Both the position numbers and the translations under genes were made by a program. DNA of 64,000 nt from Saccoglossus kowalevskii (lineage: Eukaryota > Hemichordata > Enteropneusta > Harrimaniidae). The notes below the pieces were generated by a model. It was not told where the DNA came from. It searched no databases and saw only the letters and a program-made list of their open reading frames with translations. Each line of letters starts with the position of its first letter. The first letter of the stretch is position 1. Below are positions 24,901 to 36,828 of the stretch, piece after piece. The stretch is from positions 456,206 to 520,205 of the forward strand of contig NW_003119427.1 of assembly GCF_000003605.2 (NCBI RefSeq), in the 5' to 3' direction.

Positions 24901-27900
24901 TAAGTAGCCAGGTGCTCATGAGTATATAGTGAGAAGAGTATTCTATTGTGTTCAGTCTCGGTTGCAAACAACTCACGATATATTTTTCATTTTTATAAAT
25001 ATATAGTTTTCTTAATATGGATGACGCCGGACGCCCACCCCTAGTACATCTGACATTGCGTCGGGTACAGGTTTCCAGATGTTTTTCTCCCTTGACTGTT
25101 TTTTTATATCTGTTTTTTCCTAGGCGGTCGATGTATTCTCGATGGGGCTTTGGCATCCATTTCGTGTATATTTACATATGTAAGAGGGGGGGGGGGGTAA
25201 ATACACGTTGTAATAAACGCGTGTGACTCATGGGTGCTGTAACCAGCGCATATCGCATTTCATGCTTGTTGTGTAATTTGTATGAATAATTGAAGTTAAG
25301 TATAGATAGACTTCTTGTGACCATACTATTCATCAGTGCATACTTTGCATAGGGCGAGGGTATACAATCATCCTACATGCATTTCACACGTGTTAATAGA
25401 ATTTGTTATGCGTAATTCACATCCGAAAATTTCCCTTCGTTTACATCATACACAAAAGCAGCATAAACGAAAACGACCGTAATTTCAAATACTTTTCGAT
25501 TGTAATTTGGCTTGTTCTATCTCACTAGATTATGGCTACAATTAGAAAAAAATATAAGTATTAGTTTACCACTATAATATCACAATGTATAAATCCATGC
25601 AGTCCGGGGGTAGCATAGACACGATCGCCACAATGATACCTCCGGGCATAATAAAGTGCTCAGTGACCCTTAGTTGCATATACTAGTATACACGACGTAC
25701 CTGGCAATGCACAGTTATGCATGATAATATCATCGATTGCTATGTCTCCTTCCTCTCCAAATGAACGATCGCATCTAAAGAATAACTAAGAATACAAACG
25801 TATAACATTGATATACGTTGCGATTTATTTATCAAAGTGATTACACTGCTCATGCGCCACAGATTCGCCCGCACATTCCCCAGTTGCCAAAACAATGTGA
25901 TCTGAAGCATCCAATTTCATGAGAAAAACTTGCTGTTCTATATTAAGTGATAAATATTTTGCAAAATAGCTTTCTCTATTTCTACTTAAAATTGATGATA
26001 ACCAGCGGCACACTTTAATACAATCCATCTAGTTTCTGTGAGTTAAATGGTTGTAAGGAAAGTCGTTTAAACGCAGGCATGGTTTTAAACTAAAATCGAC
26101 GACAGAGAAGAAGCTCATCGCTAAAGGACGGTACATTGCAAATATTAGACGCTTTGTGAATCGTACTTGCCAGTCTGTGTATATGCGACCAATAGGAATC
26201 CAAGCCTGGTGCCATTCATCGCCTTGGTTTTCCTGAATTATCCATAATCTGGTTTCCAAACCATTTTCCAATATGAAAGCTTCCAACTTGCCAATATCTG
26301 TACATGAATCAGTCAAGAATTATCTAACAATAACAGTCAAACATGTACATTGCTGATACAGTCGTTATATAACCTTAACAACATTATGAAAACACGGTAA
26401 AAAAGGAAAATGTCAGTGGAAAATAAGTAAAAATGTCTCGAAAACAAATCACAGTTAAGTCATTACAATTCTTTGTTATTAACAGCTTAAAAATATATCG
26501 AATTTTTTTTAAAACTTGATGAAATAAAATAGCATGTACTATATACCGGTACATATTTTTTCATGCAGTTCATCTTATTTCAGTAGGTGTTCATAAATAA
26601 GTAACTTGTACGAGGTTCACTGTCATATTTATTTTAGAAAATGGGGCGAAGTATTCTTTGTGACATGGTTTAGGACAGCGACTTTTTGTCTGTGTCTCTT
26701 TCTTGTACCTTGTTGTTCTTACAATATAGATATAACACTGCAAATCTCTACATGGTTGTATTTATAGTTTCTTCTCGCTAGCTTCCACTACTATGAACGG
26801 CACAGAGACACACGTCAATGCTACTCACATTGCACATTGTACTATTATATACGTATTTCGAATTTTACAAACACAACCGTACCTGAGCCAAACATATGGT
26901 AATAAAAGACGACTTGACAGGTGGAATGGCATTCGCGCACTAACGGTCCATCTAAGGTTGCGGCACTGACGAATCCACCTTTGGTCGATGCTGCCAGCAT
27001 GTAGTAACCTGCAATGATATTGACATGCAATTGACGAGAGCTCCCAAATTAAACAGCAAATCGCGTCATCGTCCGCATACATAATTCTTCGAATATGTTC
27101 ATATAATATAAAAAAAAAACTTTCATACACTATGTATAAATTTACGTTCAATTGATCAGTGGCCCGGTTAGTGGCTCCTAAAATTAACCTTTTATACACA
27201 AAACACATCTTCCATTGCTGTATTTCTTCTATTGATGTAGTGGTTCATCCAATCGGTAGGTATATATATATGTATCGGTATAAGTCGGTAGAATCACGCG
27301 TGAGTTTGTGGGGGTTGCGGGGTATGCTTACATCGAATTTACAAAAGCATGCTACGAGTATTCAGATGATGACGAAAACACGAAACATTGAGACTACATT
27401 CTAGCAGTCTGTCTGCATGTCCGGTCAACGACTTACACCAGTTCAATCGACTCGATCTTCATGTGAGTTACCTGGTTGTTCTCCGCTCCATGTATGGTCA
27501 TGTGAAGGACCAGTGTTTGGAGTCGGTGTCGGTCCGCTCCATCTCTCCCACCTATATTCACCTCGACTGTTGTCATTATATTCACATGTACCATTTTCAA
27601 ACGTACATTCCCCTGTTATTAAAACAAACGAATAGACTTTAAAAATGTAGTAGATGAATAATTGTATTCTTTTGTAATTGTATGTATCGAAGAATTGTTT
27701 TATTGCAAATTATATATTGTTTATTATTTATTATTCGGTTCTTCTCTGTACATCCAGGTGCAAAGTTCAACCGGTCACGTGATTGATAGGTAAAGACAAA
27801 TCATTTTTGAGGCTTCAAATTGGTACTATGAATAAATTAAAAGGAATGTTCAGTAATATTTGGCGAGCTTCTAAAAATGTTTTACTAGTATTTCAAACTT

Positions 27901-28201
27901 GACTGGGTGGATTATTATCTATAATTCTCACCGCTGTTTCATGTATTTCGCATGTATGACATTTTTATAAATCCATTAACCATAGCTAAGGATTTCATAA
28001 AGTAAAATGACCATTATGATCAACATTAGCCATGAAAGGTCTTACTACTATAGTGTACTATCGGGGCCAAAATACAGCAATACTGGAAGAATAAATAAAA
28101 AAAAAAAAAATAAAAAAAAAAAAAAATAAAAAAATAATAATAAAAAAAAAAAATAATAATAATAATAGTAAAATATAAATAAAAAAATAATAAAAAAATA
28201 A

Positions 28202-28300
<99 letters not shown>

Positions 28301-31300
28301 AAACATGAAAGAATAGATAAATGAATAAAACAATGAATACAAACGTATAAGCATAAATAGAAACATAAAATAGTGATTACAAGAATAAAAGAAAGAATAG
28401 AAAAATAATTAAAAGCATAGAAGATAGNNNNNNNNNNNNNNNNNNNNNNNNNNNNNNNNNNNNNNNNNNNNNNNNNNNNNNNNNNNNNNNNNNNNNNNNN
28501 NNNNNNNNNNNNNNNNNNNNNNNNNNNNNNNNNNNNNNNNNNNNNNNNNNNNNNNNNNNNNNNNNNNNNNNNNNNNNNNNNNNNNNNNNNNNNNNNNNNA
28601 TAAATAGAAACATAAAATAGTGATTACAAGAATAAAAGAAAGAATAGAAAAATAATTAAAAGCATAGAAGATAGAAAAATAATTCAAAGTATAGAAGATA
28701 ATCAAGTAAATCATCGTTACTCGGCAACGAGGCTAAAAATTAAACCGCCGTTGCTTTGCACCGCGGCTTAAACTTTAACCTCAACCTTTAACCCCAAAGC
28801 CACAACGCACGTGGGAAAAAAAATGTTAAGAGAAGTTCAGCGTCAGCAGTGAGGTGGTGATCACTAGGTATTCATGCAGTTGAATTGGAGATTATGAACT
28901 TCTGTAGATATGCATAGTGTGATATTAAAATGACATAAAAGTGACACCAAAACATGACTATAGAGTTCTATGCATACATCTATAGTGTGAATGATAATTA
29001 GACGTCGTTGCACATTTTGATTTTGATCAATAACATACAGTACAACTAACCACAGTTTAGCTCGTCTGATGCATCAGGGCAATCGACAACCCAATTGCAC
29101 TTCTCTTCAGAGGCAATTTCAGTACCATTACTGCAAGTAAAATTGTAGCTTGGTGGATTACAGCTGTAGTTAAACATTTTGGTATCGTCTATGGCCAGGT
29201 CACTAGCGAATTTGGCGTCAACTTCACCTTCTATCGCAATCTGAATCAACAAGAAATTAAAGTTATATATCATTAGCATATTTTTAGATTAATATTGTAC
29301 ATTGATGTAGCTACGCCATTTTAGCGATTTTGGTACAACGCCAAACCACAAATAACTTTACCTTGAAGCAGTGTTAACAAATACATTATTTTCAGCAGTT
29401 AAAAATGCAATTCGTTGGTGAAAAATCTAAAATATAGTTATCCCAGTTTGAAGCCACGGTTGCAATAAAGGCGTCGTGTTATATACAAGCCCGTGCAATA
29501 TATCCAACGCGTGTAAAACATATTGTTTGTCTTCACATACACCGAACACGCTGCGCAAAAAGAATGTCGCTCTAACTTGAAAAAAAGTGATGCACATACA
29601 ATGTCGAATAAAACTACAGTTACAACATGTCATGTTAAACTCTCAAACTTGTCAAAGGAATTGACAAATACAGTTCGAATTAGGGATCCCGAGAAAACTA
29701 TTCACCTACTTAGCGAGTATATTTCACTTACTCTGAATGCTTTGGTTGAAAAGATATCAATATACTGTTCTTGCCATCGATCACCTTTGTTTTCACTATC
29801 CCGCCATAATTCTTGCTCTGTTTCGTCTGTATATTCAATAACGATCTGACGTAATAATTTGATATCAATGAAAATATTAATTCAAATGATGATGCAAATT
29901 ATCGATAATCATACTGAAACCAAAATATATTGAGAGAATCATTTATCTAGCGTTGTTTTGCGACAATAATTACGACTGATGACTGGTCTAATCCGGAAAT
30001 TATTTTGGTCTTTAATTATTGTCTGGGTCAGATATGGTCACGTGCATTCAATTTGCGACAGTATTACGGCTGCACTGAGATGAGAACGTGTATATTCATT
30101 TTATTACATATGGCATTCAATAGTCCAGATACATTTTTTGTTGAGTAGTGGTTTTTAGACATTGACTTGTTTGTGTTTTTCGTCTCAATAAATCAAAACT
30201 ATTTATAGCTTTTGACGTGTGGTAATTCTGTGATGAAGTATGCTATTTAAATGTCAGTAGCTGCGAGGGGTGTTGATAACGAGTTACACGCTAACCTATG
30301 CGCTCTTTCATTAGCATGCATTACTCAAAACTGAGAGAATACAGTTGATTTAGAATTATTCAAGTTATATCGATTACCATTTAAATTTTTGTATTATTGA
30401 ATCACTACACTACAACAGGGGAGACTTATTGATCGTCGATGATATATTCAACATCCTGGAACGAAACATACCCGGATGGTGCCAGGCGATTCCTCAGTCA
30501 ACCCATACATATGATAATAAAATAAAAAGCAGTAATTCTGGTTCGGCATGAATACTTCAGATACCAGCCGGGCTTTATCGCCGGATGAACTTGGCGGGCC
30601 ACTCTCAATGAACATGTACCAACCTACAATTGAAAATAAAGCAACGATTAGGTATTCCAATATATGGTAAATAATACAATATGTCTCTGTCTCGCCCAAG
30701 CTTAAAGCTAGTGACAAATAAAACAGCTTCAAAACGGTTATACGCAAAGAGAAGTATGAAAGAGAAGGAAAAAAGTGAGATAACAGGGAAGAATGTGTTC
30801 CCTGAGTTGAAACGCACCGTGAATTGATCCAGTTGTATGATCCTTGGTTGGACCACTTAGGTATGGCAGAAACGATGTCGAACCACTGTACCTTATCCAG
30901 TCAAAATCATCGTAGCCAACATTGGTCCAGGTACACATGTCATATTCAAAGTTGCAGGTTGCTGAAGTACAACATTATATATATATATATATTAGGTAAA
31001 CAATCAATAAATCTCTTGTAAAGCCCCACATATATCTATTACTACGTTGTAACGAGTTCTTAAAACACTATTTATTTGAATTTATTAAAACAATTAATTC
31101 TGATTTTCAGCGAACACGCTTTATTATATATAGTATATATAAATATTTTGGTTGATCTCTATTATGTGGGTGTCAAGCCCCACGTTATTCTGCGTGTTGT
31201 TGTTTTGTCGAATTTATGCATTAATTTGTTTTCCTATCGTTTAAGCCAAGTATATGAAGTATTGAACAATTTACCGTGAAGCCCAGTGCAACCGCCAACG

Positions 31301-34300
31301 GGGATGTTCACACTAATGTCGTCGAGCGATATATCATAAACTCCTTGCTGGTCGACGGATCCTTCAAACACCACTTGATACTCGGTTTGGGGTATGAACT
31401 CCGCAGATGCGATGTGCCAGAAACCACCCTGGTCGTACTCTGTCTCCCATATAGGGGTGCCAAGATCGTCGTTTTCTTTGATGTATACTGATAATGTAGC
31501 ACCCCCGCTGCCACCTATATGAGCAACATGTGTATTCGCAGAAACACTCAATGACATTTCAAATATTCTAGGGGATGATTTTATTTGGACACTATTCCGT
31601 ATAACATTCAGAAACATTCATCTTAAACCGATATGGTCAATACTCAATTTATATGGGTAGCTAGAGTAAGCCAATAGAAACTCGCGTCTGGTTCATTAAA
31701 TATACATAATTTATTCACACAGCAAGTGTACGCCCCAAGCCTATTTCTATCTTCCTGGGCAGACCTAACACACATGAGTTCGTAACGTTGTTATTTTATA
31801 ATTTAACAAACAATTTAACTAAATATAAATATTAGAACTACAACTATCACATCATATATACACACAGATAACAGTTGGACAATGGTTTAAACAAATCACG
31901 ACATTTGGCTGTAGTTATTCATTAAATCAAAACTGAATAGACCAATTGCGAGAAAATGTGTGTGATTTATCCCGTGTCCACAGTAGGCTAAATGAAATAA
32001 GAGTGTTTCATGTTTCACAAATTCTCTTCTATTGAGGTCAATCTACGTGATTACAATACAACTTGCCTAGTAGTAATAATTTGAAGTGAAGGACATACTA
32101 CCGTATTTTCGAGTGGCTGAATCGGTATAAAGCAATTAGGGAACTTTCACACACAAAATCGTCAAATTGCATTCTATCAACTAAATTATGACACGATATC
32201 TTTCAGTGTTAGATCAAACTGTTCTGCTGGTAAAATGTGTCTCGCGGTATTTATGTCGACGTCGGGATCGGCTCGTCATTCACTCATTTTTTTTTTGTAT
32301 TCAATTTACTGATGCATAATTTACTCTGAAATAAGAACAATTTATGTTAATTTATTTGGTTGTTGTGTGCATACTTACCGTGTATATAATACCAGAACTG
32401 CAAACAGGTTGACTCATATAAAGAACTGCTGTATAGAGGACTCAGAAGTCGTGCATATTTTCCCGTCTCCATTCCATTGGTATCCATATACACATAATTC
32501 CCTATACAAAATATGAAGAGTGGATATTAATTCTCAACTAAAGTTCAAATTGACGTGTTTAACATATACATTAAAACCTGTGCCATTCCACTCTGTCTTA
32601 AGGTGCTTACCTCACATGCTATGGCTTTGACTGTATAATACATAAAATAAAACATATCACTAACAAGTCTTCCATTCAACTCTCATACACTAAAACTTCT
32701 GTTGCAGTCGCACCTCTATGTCTCCACTACAGCGTATCTTATGTGATGTGTTCACCTGTGCACCTTTAGAGATAAGTCTATAGGGTTTCCCACTTTGTAA
32801 CTTGAAATATTTGACCCTGGAAAACTCTAGATACTTTAACGCGACAGTATGCCTACAATTTGCAAATTCTACCCCAAAATATAGCAATCTGCTAACGCGA
32901 TGTGCAGTGGTTGTGATAATGACCGAGTAACCCATTAACCTTACCCTGTGATGTTCCAGTAGAATGATCATAATCAGGACCATTTACGTGATTGTCGGCT
33001 TTTGTCCTGTTCCATTCGGCGTCTGCATTCTGGTCATTGGTGTATTCACACACACCATATTCGAAATCACAAATATCTAAGTAGAACAAAAAATACAGAT
33101 TGTGTATTTGAATCATATGAATATTATGCTTTCTTGCACGTGATCGAACTTCGAAATATATATAATAGATACATTTCATTCGCAGTAATTCTTAATATAT
33201 TATATTAAATGTATTCCTTAACCAGAATGCACTGCGTCTCGTATTTCATTTACGTGTAATATCAACAGAATCACTTATTTACGACTCAGAATGTTTCGGT
33301 ATATTTTGAAGTTTGTTTTCTAAAACATGGCGAACTCATGGTATCTTAATATTAAGAAAAACAGAAATACCCAGCGGTGGACAATCGTCTTCGTCGTACA
33401 CGATGATATCATCCAGAGCTACAACGCCGATGTTCAACAGCGTGGCTCTGGATTCGATAATGACGTTATAGGTACCAGTTTCTTCGATATGTACTTGGGC
33501 GTAATTCCAGTTAGAACCAACATTACCACTCCGAGACCAGATGCTCTCATGTACTGTCAAATAATATCATATCATATCATATCAATATCATATTCAATAA
33601 AAAAATACATACTGCACATTTATGAAAATGTGAGTAACATGTAAATATATCGCACACATTTGTTCACACATATGCTGTGTGTTTCTAAATCATATATATC
33701 GACGGTTTAAAGTCACGATTTCGATCGTATATATTAGAATGTACTAATGACACCATGCGTGTTGTCCTGCTCCTGTTATATGTATAAAACGTATACATTG
33801 GTTATGCAAACAACATGTCGATTTCTCAATATAATGTAATACTGATAATATTTACAAACTTACTCATCTGACCTGTATCAAGTAGTACTGAGAGTGACCC
33901 CAGACTACTACCATACATATGGTACCAGAATGTCAGACATTTTGGTCCGGTCCAAGCAGGATTCGTGAGGCTTGCTTGAACGTTCAACCCAATGTGAAGT
34001 GTTTGCTGTACATATGCGTACCAACCTGTAAGCGACAACAAGGCGATGTTACGACGTCACTATGCATCTACTCTACCGTTAGCGTCCGAGTATTTCATTT
34101 TAGTACTTTACTGTGAACGATTTAAATATTTAAAAAGACCTATAGAGGGCGTTTTAAGATCCCACGTGGGTGATCCCATTGTATATATTTTTTTAATTAA
34201 AAACACACTGTGAATATCTTTATTCTTTGAGCATATTAAAATAAGTTCTTGAAAAAAAAATATGGTATGATTTATGGTACAAAATAATGTTTTTGACTGT

Positions 34301-36828
34301 AAAATATTGCATATTATTCAATAAAATACTGAAAAGCCGAATTCGAATACTTGTATATATAGGTATAGCCGTATTTTATTTTATGAACAATTATTTAAGG
34401 TAGAGTTGCAGTTTACCTGACAGGTATTTTAATTAGTTAATTAGGAAACCAAGATGACCTCCCTTGTCCACAAAACTATATATTTTCGAAAAGCTTATTG
34501 TATGAATTTTAAAGTTTTGTGAGTATTTTATTTTTATGGACACTGTAGTTTGAAATATGCACAAAAATGTGCTTTTTTGGTCAAAAGTGATTTAAAAAAA
34601 AAAGCTTCTAAACCATGCTTCTGTTTCTTGTCAAAGTGGTTTATTGGTACATCTGTTTACTATGAAGAAAGTGCCGTCTTGAAAACTGTCTACCAGTTGT
34701 CAATTTTGTAGGGCAGGAGCTCAAATTTCACTACTTCAAGTTTATGCGTAAATTAACACACAGGCTAGTTGTCTGTACGATTGCTGTAATACTATTAAAC
34801 TAAAAACAATGCCCCGACAGTTCTGGAATGTGCACTAAAAAGAAGCTAGGATAATTGCTAATTTGCATAACAATTCACTCAGTAAGAAGTTTGCTCATGC
34901 TCATAATTAAAATGGCTGTTACAGTTTCAAATTTAAATGTATTATCGTTTTGTAAAAAGTTAAATACAGTGCATATTATGGATATACCGTCATTTCTTTT
35001 TATCACCATGTTTTTTTTATTATTTATGTATAGCCTTGCTAAATCTTACTAAGCATTCAAAAGAAATAATGTTTGCACCTGTTATTTATATTTTGAAATC
35101 GTGTTTTGAGTATGTTCCACTATTAACAATTCTACAAAATTTCAACAGTCTATAGCGAAGACTTTTTGAAAAATAATAAGCAAAAAAAAAATTTCTCTCT
35201 CAAGTGTCCACGAACCTGCATCTCTACCTTAAGCAAGATGCAATATAAACAATATTTAAACAAGCTCATTATTACTTGTCATTCGTATTATCTTGTTAAA
35301 CCTCTCTCTATAAAAAAAAGTGTTTATTATTTTTACAGAATTTTGTTTACTGGGGTGATTTAGCTTTCAAACGTCAGTTTCCCAGCATATTCTTTAATTG
35401 GTATTGAACTAAATAATTGTTCTTATCCAAAATTTTACTTATTATTATTTTTGCTCAGAAACACACGGGGCAGATGATTGACACTTGAAATATCTGACAC
35501 GATGTCTGACAGGTGTAATAACTGAAATGTTTGGTTGTTCTAACAACTATTTTTGACAGAAAGATTACTAATCGCAACTCATGCCTTAATTAGTTATTGA
35601 TATGTTATGAATTCCAACGTATTGTGCGTAAATATATCACAAACACTGTACAACAGTTACTACTTAGTTTATATGATAGGAAATCGTTGTTTCTTGACAA
35701 CTCAAATCATGAACAATTTCTGTTCACCATACATAATACAAAAAAAACAAAACATCAGTGTCCTTTAGATTATTATATTAATTTAAGGCGGGCTAGTTAC
35801 TTACCTTCCTGTGTGCCAGTGGTATGATCGGCTGGCGGTCCAGTTTGCGTTCGGAGTCCAGTCGATCCTTGCTCTCGTAGCCATTCCTCGCCCGCTTCTG
35901 GGTCATTCATCCAGGAACAAAAATCGTTCTCGAAATCACAATCATAAGGACCGTTTTGGCTTGTTACTTCGTAAGCTGGTGGTGAATATTAATTAGCACA
36001 TTAATGCAGCAGAACACATCAAGAAGAAAATATGTTAGTTACACCTGACTAATGTTCATAAACGAACTCATCGAATGGCACCTACACTGTATAAATCTCA
36101 CGCCGTTCATCGTAACACTAATTCCAAGAAAACGACCACCATTATTCTCATTGCCCGAGATACTATCGGTAGATCCGTGCAGTTAATCGTTATTCATTTA
36201 ATGTCACATAGATACATGTTCTTAACCACTCAGAGCAAACAGAGCTACCGCAATCACTTCTTAGAGTACTACTATAATTATTACGATTTATTATTAATAT
36301 GCAAGTTGGCATTGTATTTGACTGTTATAGCAAGTTCCAATCGTGGTCAAGTTCAGAAATTTTAGTTGGAAGACAAGTATGTTGGAATATAAAACAAAAC
36401 GCCGAGTACCCACAAATCTATAAACTTAGAGATAGGAAATGTCGAGGCGTTAAATAACAGTGTTTGTTTATCAATCATTAACATTAATTGCGTGATTTAG
36501 GTTTATATGTACCCTGACACTGATACGAAACATCTGACTCATCAGACAAACTATTGAATATTCAAAGCAGGGTTCACAGGTAAACCAAATACCAACGGAC
36601 ACCGAATATTTTACAGTGTTTCCTGTTAACACGTATTATATTCAGCTATAACAATAATAAGAACGAATGAGAGACGTGTGGGCATTCACATTATTTGAAG
36701 GCATACGATTTTCACGTATTGTAATAATTTTGCGGTAAATGAGAATCAACTTAAATGTAATCATAACTGTTCTAACCTGGTATCGTTAGAAGCACTAGCG
36801 CGAACCAAACTGTGTGCACACTAATCAT
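15426..36828 (-). CDS. Gene B: nine-MAM, three-LDLa type I membrane protein
   Basis: Near-complete spliced gene on the minus strand. Exons in transcript order: 36777-36828, 35805-35975, 33864-34025, 33371-33553, 32945-33076, 32379-32501, 31275-31514, 30818-30961, 30472-30623, 29732-29845, 29051-29240, 27472-27612, 26883-27008, 26167-26297, 25701-25785, 24401-24523, 23712-23953, 23254-23418, 22906-23161, 22282-22416, 21810-22075, 21566-21683, 21035-21190, 20335-20588, 19549-19639, 19107-19445, 18070-18222, 17477-17617, 17236-17361, 16175-16396, 15938-15994, 15692-15821, 15569-15590, 15426-15461. They sum to 5178 nt (1726 codons) with phase kept throughout. Order: signal peptide, MAM1, MAM2, MAM3-LDLa (four-cysteine), MAM4-LDLa, MAM5-LDLa, MAM6-9, stalk, TM, tail. 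It is tail-to-tail with its paralogue gene A and head-to-head with gene C. MALRD1 and MAMDC4 are the nearest known architectures. The final coding exon after 15426 was not identified. Confidence 0.9.
16175..17617 (-). CDS. Gene B: MAM 9
   Basis: Exons 17477-17617 ([19 protein letters not shown]), 17236-17361 (FYYHMYGD) and 16175-16396 ([25 protein letters not shown]). This is the membrane-proximal MAM and is collinear with gene A 6346-7334. The intron 16397-17235 holds nothing recognised. Confidence 0.9.
18070..19445 (-). CDS. Gene B: MAM 8
   Basis: Exons 19107-19445 ([12 protein letters not shown] to WEKS) and 18070-18222 ([13 protein letters not shown]). The first exon runs straight through the point (after SDG) where gene A and most other modules have a phase-1 intron; no splice sites are seen there. 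The intron 18223-19106 contains a dispersed repeat at 18481-18675. Confidence 0.9.
18481..18675. repeat. Dispersed repeat, copy 1
   Basis: Starts TGTAAATGCATTAATTATTC and ends in an AAATAGTGAAATTAAATGTC segment. The same start, middle (GTTTCCTTGACAAATT) and end recur at 43212-43404. No coding capacity. Probably a short non-autonomous transposon or SINE-like element. Confidence 0.7.
19549..21190 (-). CDS. Gene B: MAM 7
   Basis: Exons 21035-21190 ([19 protein letters not shown]), 20335-20588 ([18 protein letters not shown]) and 19549-19639 ([13 protein letters not shown]). The lengths of the second and third match gene A exactly (254 and 91 nt). Confidence 0.9.
21566..22416 (-). CDS. Gene B: MAM 6
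   Basis: Exons 22282-22416 ([12 protein letters not shown]), 21810-22075 ([19 protein letters not shown]) and 21566-21683 ([21 protein letters not shown]). A phase-0 intron of 126 bp (21684-21809) separates GWR from FDVE; gene A lacks it. There is an extra cysteine (RCC) just before the FYYHM strand. Confidence 0.88.
22906..23953 (-). CDS. Gene B: MAM 5 plus LDLa
   Basis: Exons 23712-23953 ([17 protein letters not shown], to NCK), 23254-23418 ([10 protein letters not shown]) and 22906-23161 (GDIALDDI, Pro-rich linker, six-cysteine LDLa). Unlike the other modules, the N-terminal half is a single exon ending in phase 0. Gene D exon 60393-60637 has the same plan, so this is an old feature of the module. 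The acceptor of the first exon is the TAG ending at 23954; the nearer CAG does not keep frame. Confidence 0.87.
24401..27612 (-). CDS. Gene B: MAM 4 plus LDLa
   Basis: Exons 27472-27612 ([19 protein letters not shown]), 26883-27008 ([15 protein letters not shown]), 26167-26297 ([11 protein letters not shown]), 25701-25785 (GDIAIDDI) and 24401-24523, a six-cysteine LDLa ending [10 protein letters not shown]. The CHSTC pair before the YHM strand recurs as CSSTC in gene D. Long introns 24524-25700 and 26298-26882 hold nothing recognised. Confidence 0.88.
28086..28310. repeat. A-rich and (AAAT)n simple repeat
   Basis: Poly-A with interspersed T, followed by about 100 bp of nearly pure AAAT units (about 28199-28301), in the gene B intron 27613-29050. 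Confidence 0.95.
28428..28599. other. Assembly gap (172 N)
   Basis: Run of N inside a gene B intron. The 75 bp on its left (28353-28427) and right (28600-28674) are identical, so the gap may be false. Confidence 0.95.
29051..30961 (-). CDS. Gene B: MAM 3 plus four-cysteine LDLa
   Basis: Exons 30818-30961 ([21 protein letters not shown]), 30472-30623 ([11 protein letters not shown]), 29732-29845 ([10 protein letters not shown]) and 29051-29240 (SDLAIDDT, then LDLa). This module carries an extra phase-0 intron after the GTIR strand. The LDLa has only four of six cysteines: those normally numbered 1 and 3, which pair with each other, are missing, while the acidic [11 protein letters not shown] end is kept. 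Gene D has the same loss at the same place. Confidence 0.87.
31275..33076 (-). CDS. Gene B: MAM 2
   Basis: Exons 32945-33076 ([22 protein letters not shown]), 32379-32501 ([10 protein letters not shown]) and 31275-31514 ([24 protein letters not shown]). The hallmark reads ISLDDI instead of IAIDDI. Gene D exons 51935-52084, 52232-52357 and 53220-53474 match it. The introns hold no other recognisable exon. Confidence 0.87.
33371..35975 (-). CDS. Gene B: MAM 1
   Basis: Exons 35805-35975 ([22 protein letters not shown]), 33864-34025 ([15 protein letters not shown]) and 33371-33553 ([21 protein letters not shown]). The first intron, 34026-35804, carries the TTAA-flanked element at 34395-35232. 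Gene D exons 50516-50701, 51093-51248 and 51622-51804 are the counterpart. Confidence 0.88.
34395..35232. mobile_element. Second TTAA-flanked inverted-repeat element
   Basis: TTAA at 34395-34398 and 35229-35232 flank inverted ends: GGTAGAGTTGCAG on the left and the complement of GGTAGAGATGCAG on the right. About 830 bp, AT-rich, no transposase frame. It shares the GGTAGA terminus with the element at 13586-14145 and lies in the intron before gene B exon 33864-34025. Confidence 0.7.
36777..36828 (-). CDS. Gene B: signal-peptide exon
   Basis: Begins ATG at 36828 (reading down) and encodes [17 protein letters not shown], with a hydrophobic core typical of a secretory signal. It ends in phase 1 at a GTTAGA donor. 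The next exon starts AYEVTSQNG, so cleavage near that junction is plausible. The start is chosen because it is the only methionine ahead of a hydrophobic core that joins in phase to the first MAM exon. Confidence 0.85.

Noticed and set aside
26825-27208. 127-codon minus-strand frame over a gene B exon
   Set aside because: It is in the wrong frame relative to MAM4; the right frame gives FYYHMFG and correct phases.
28058-28366. Frame of Leu/Phe/Ile/Tyr on the minus strand
   Set aside because: Translation of the (AAAT)n simple repeat.
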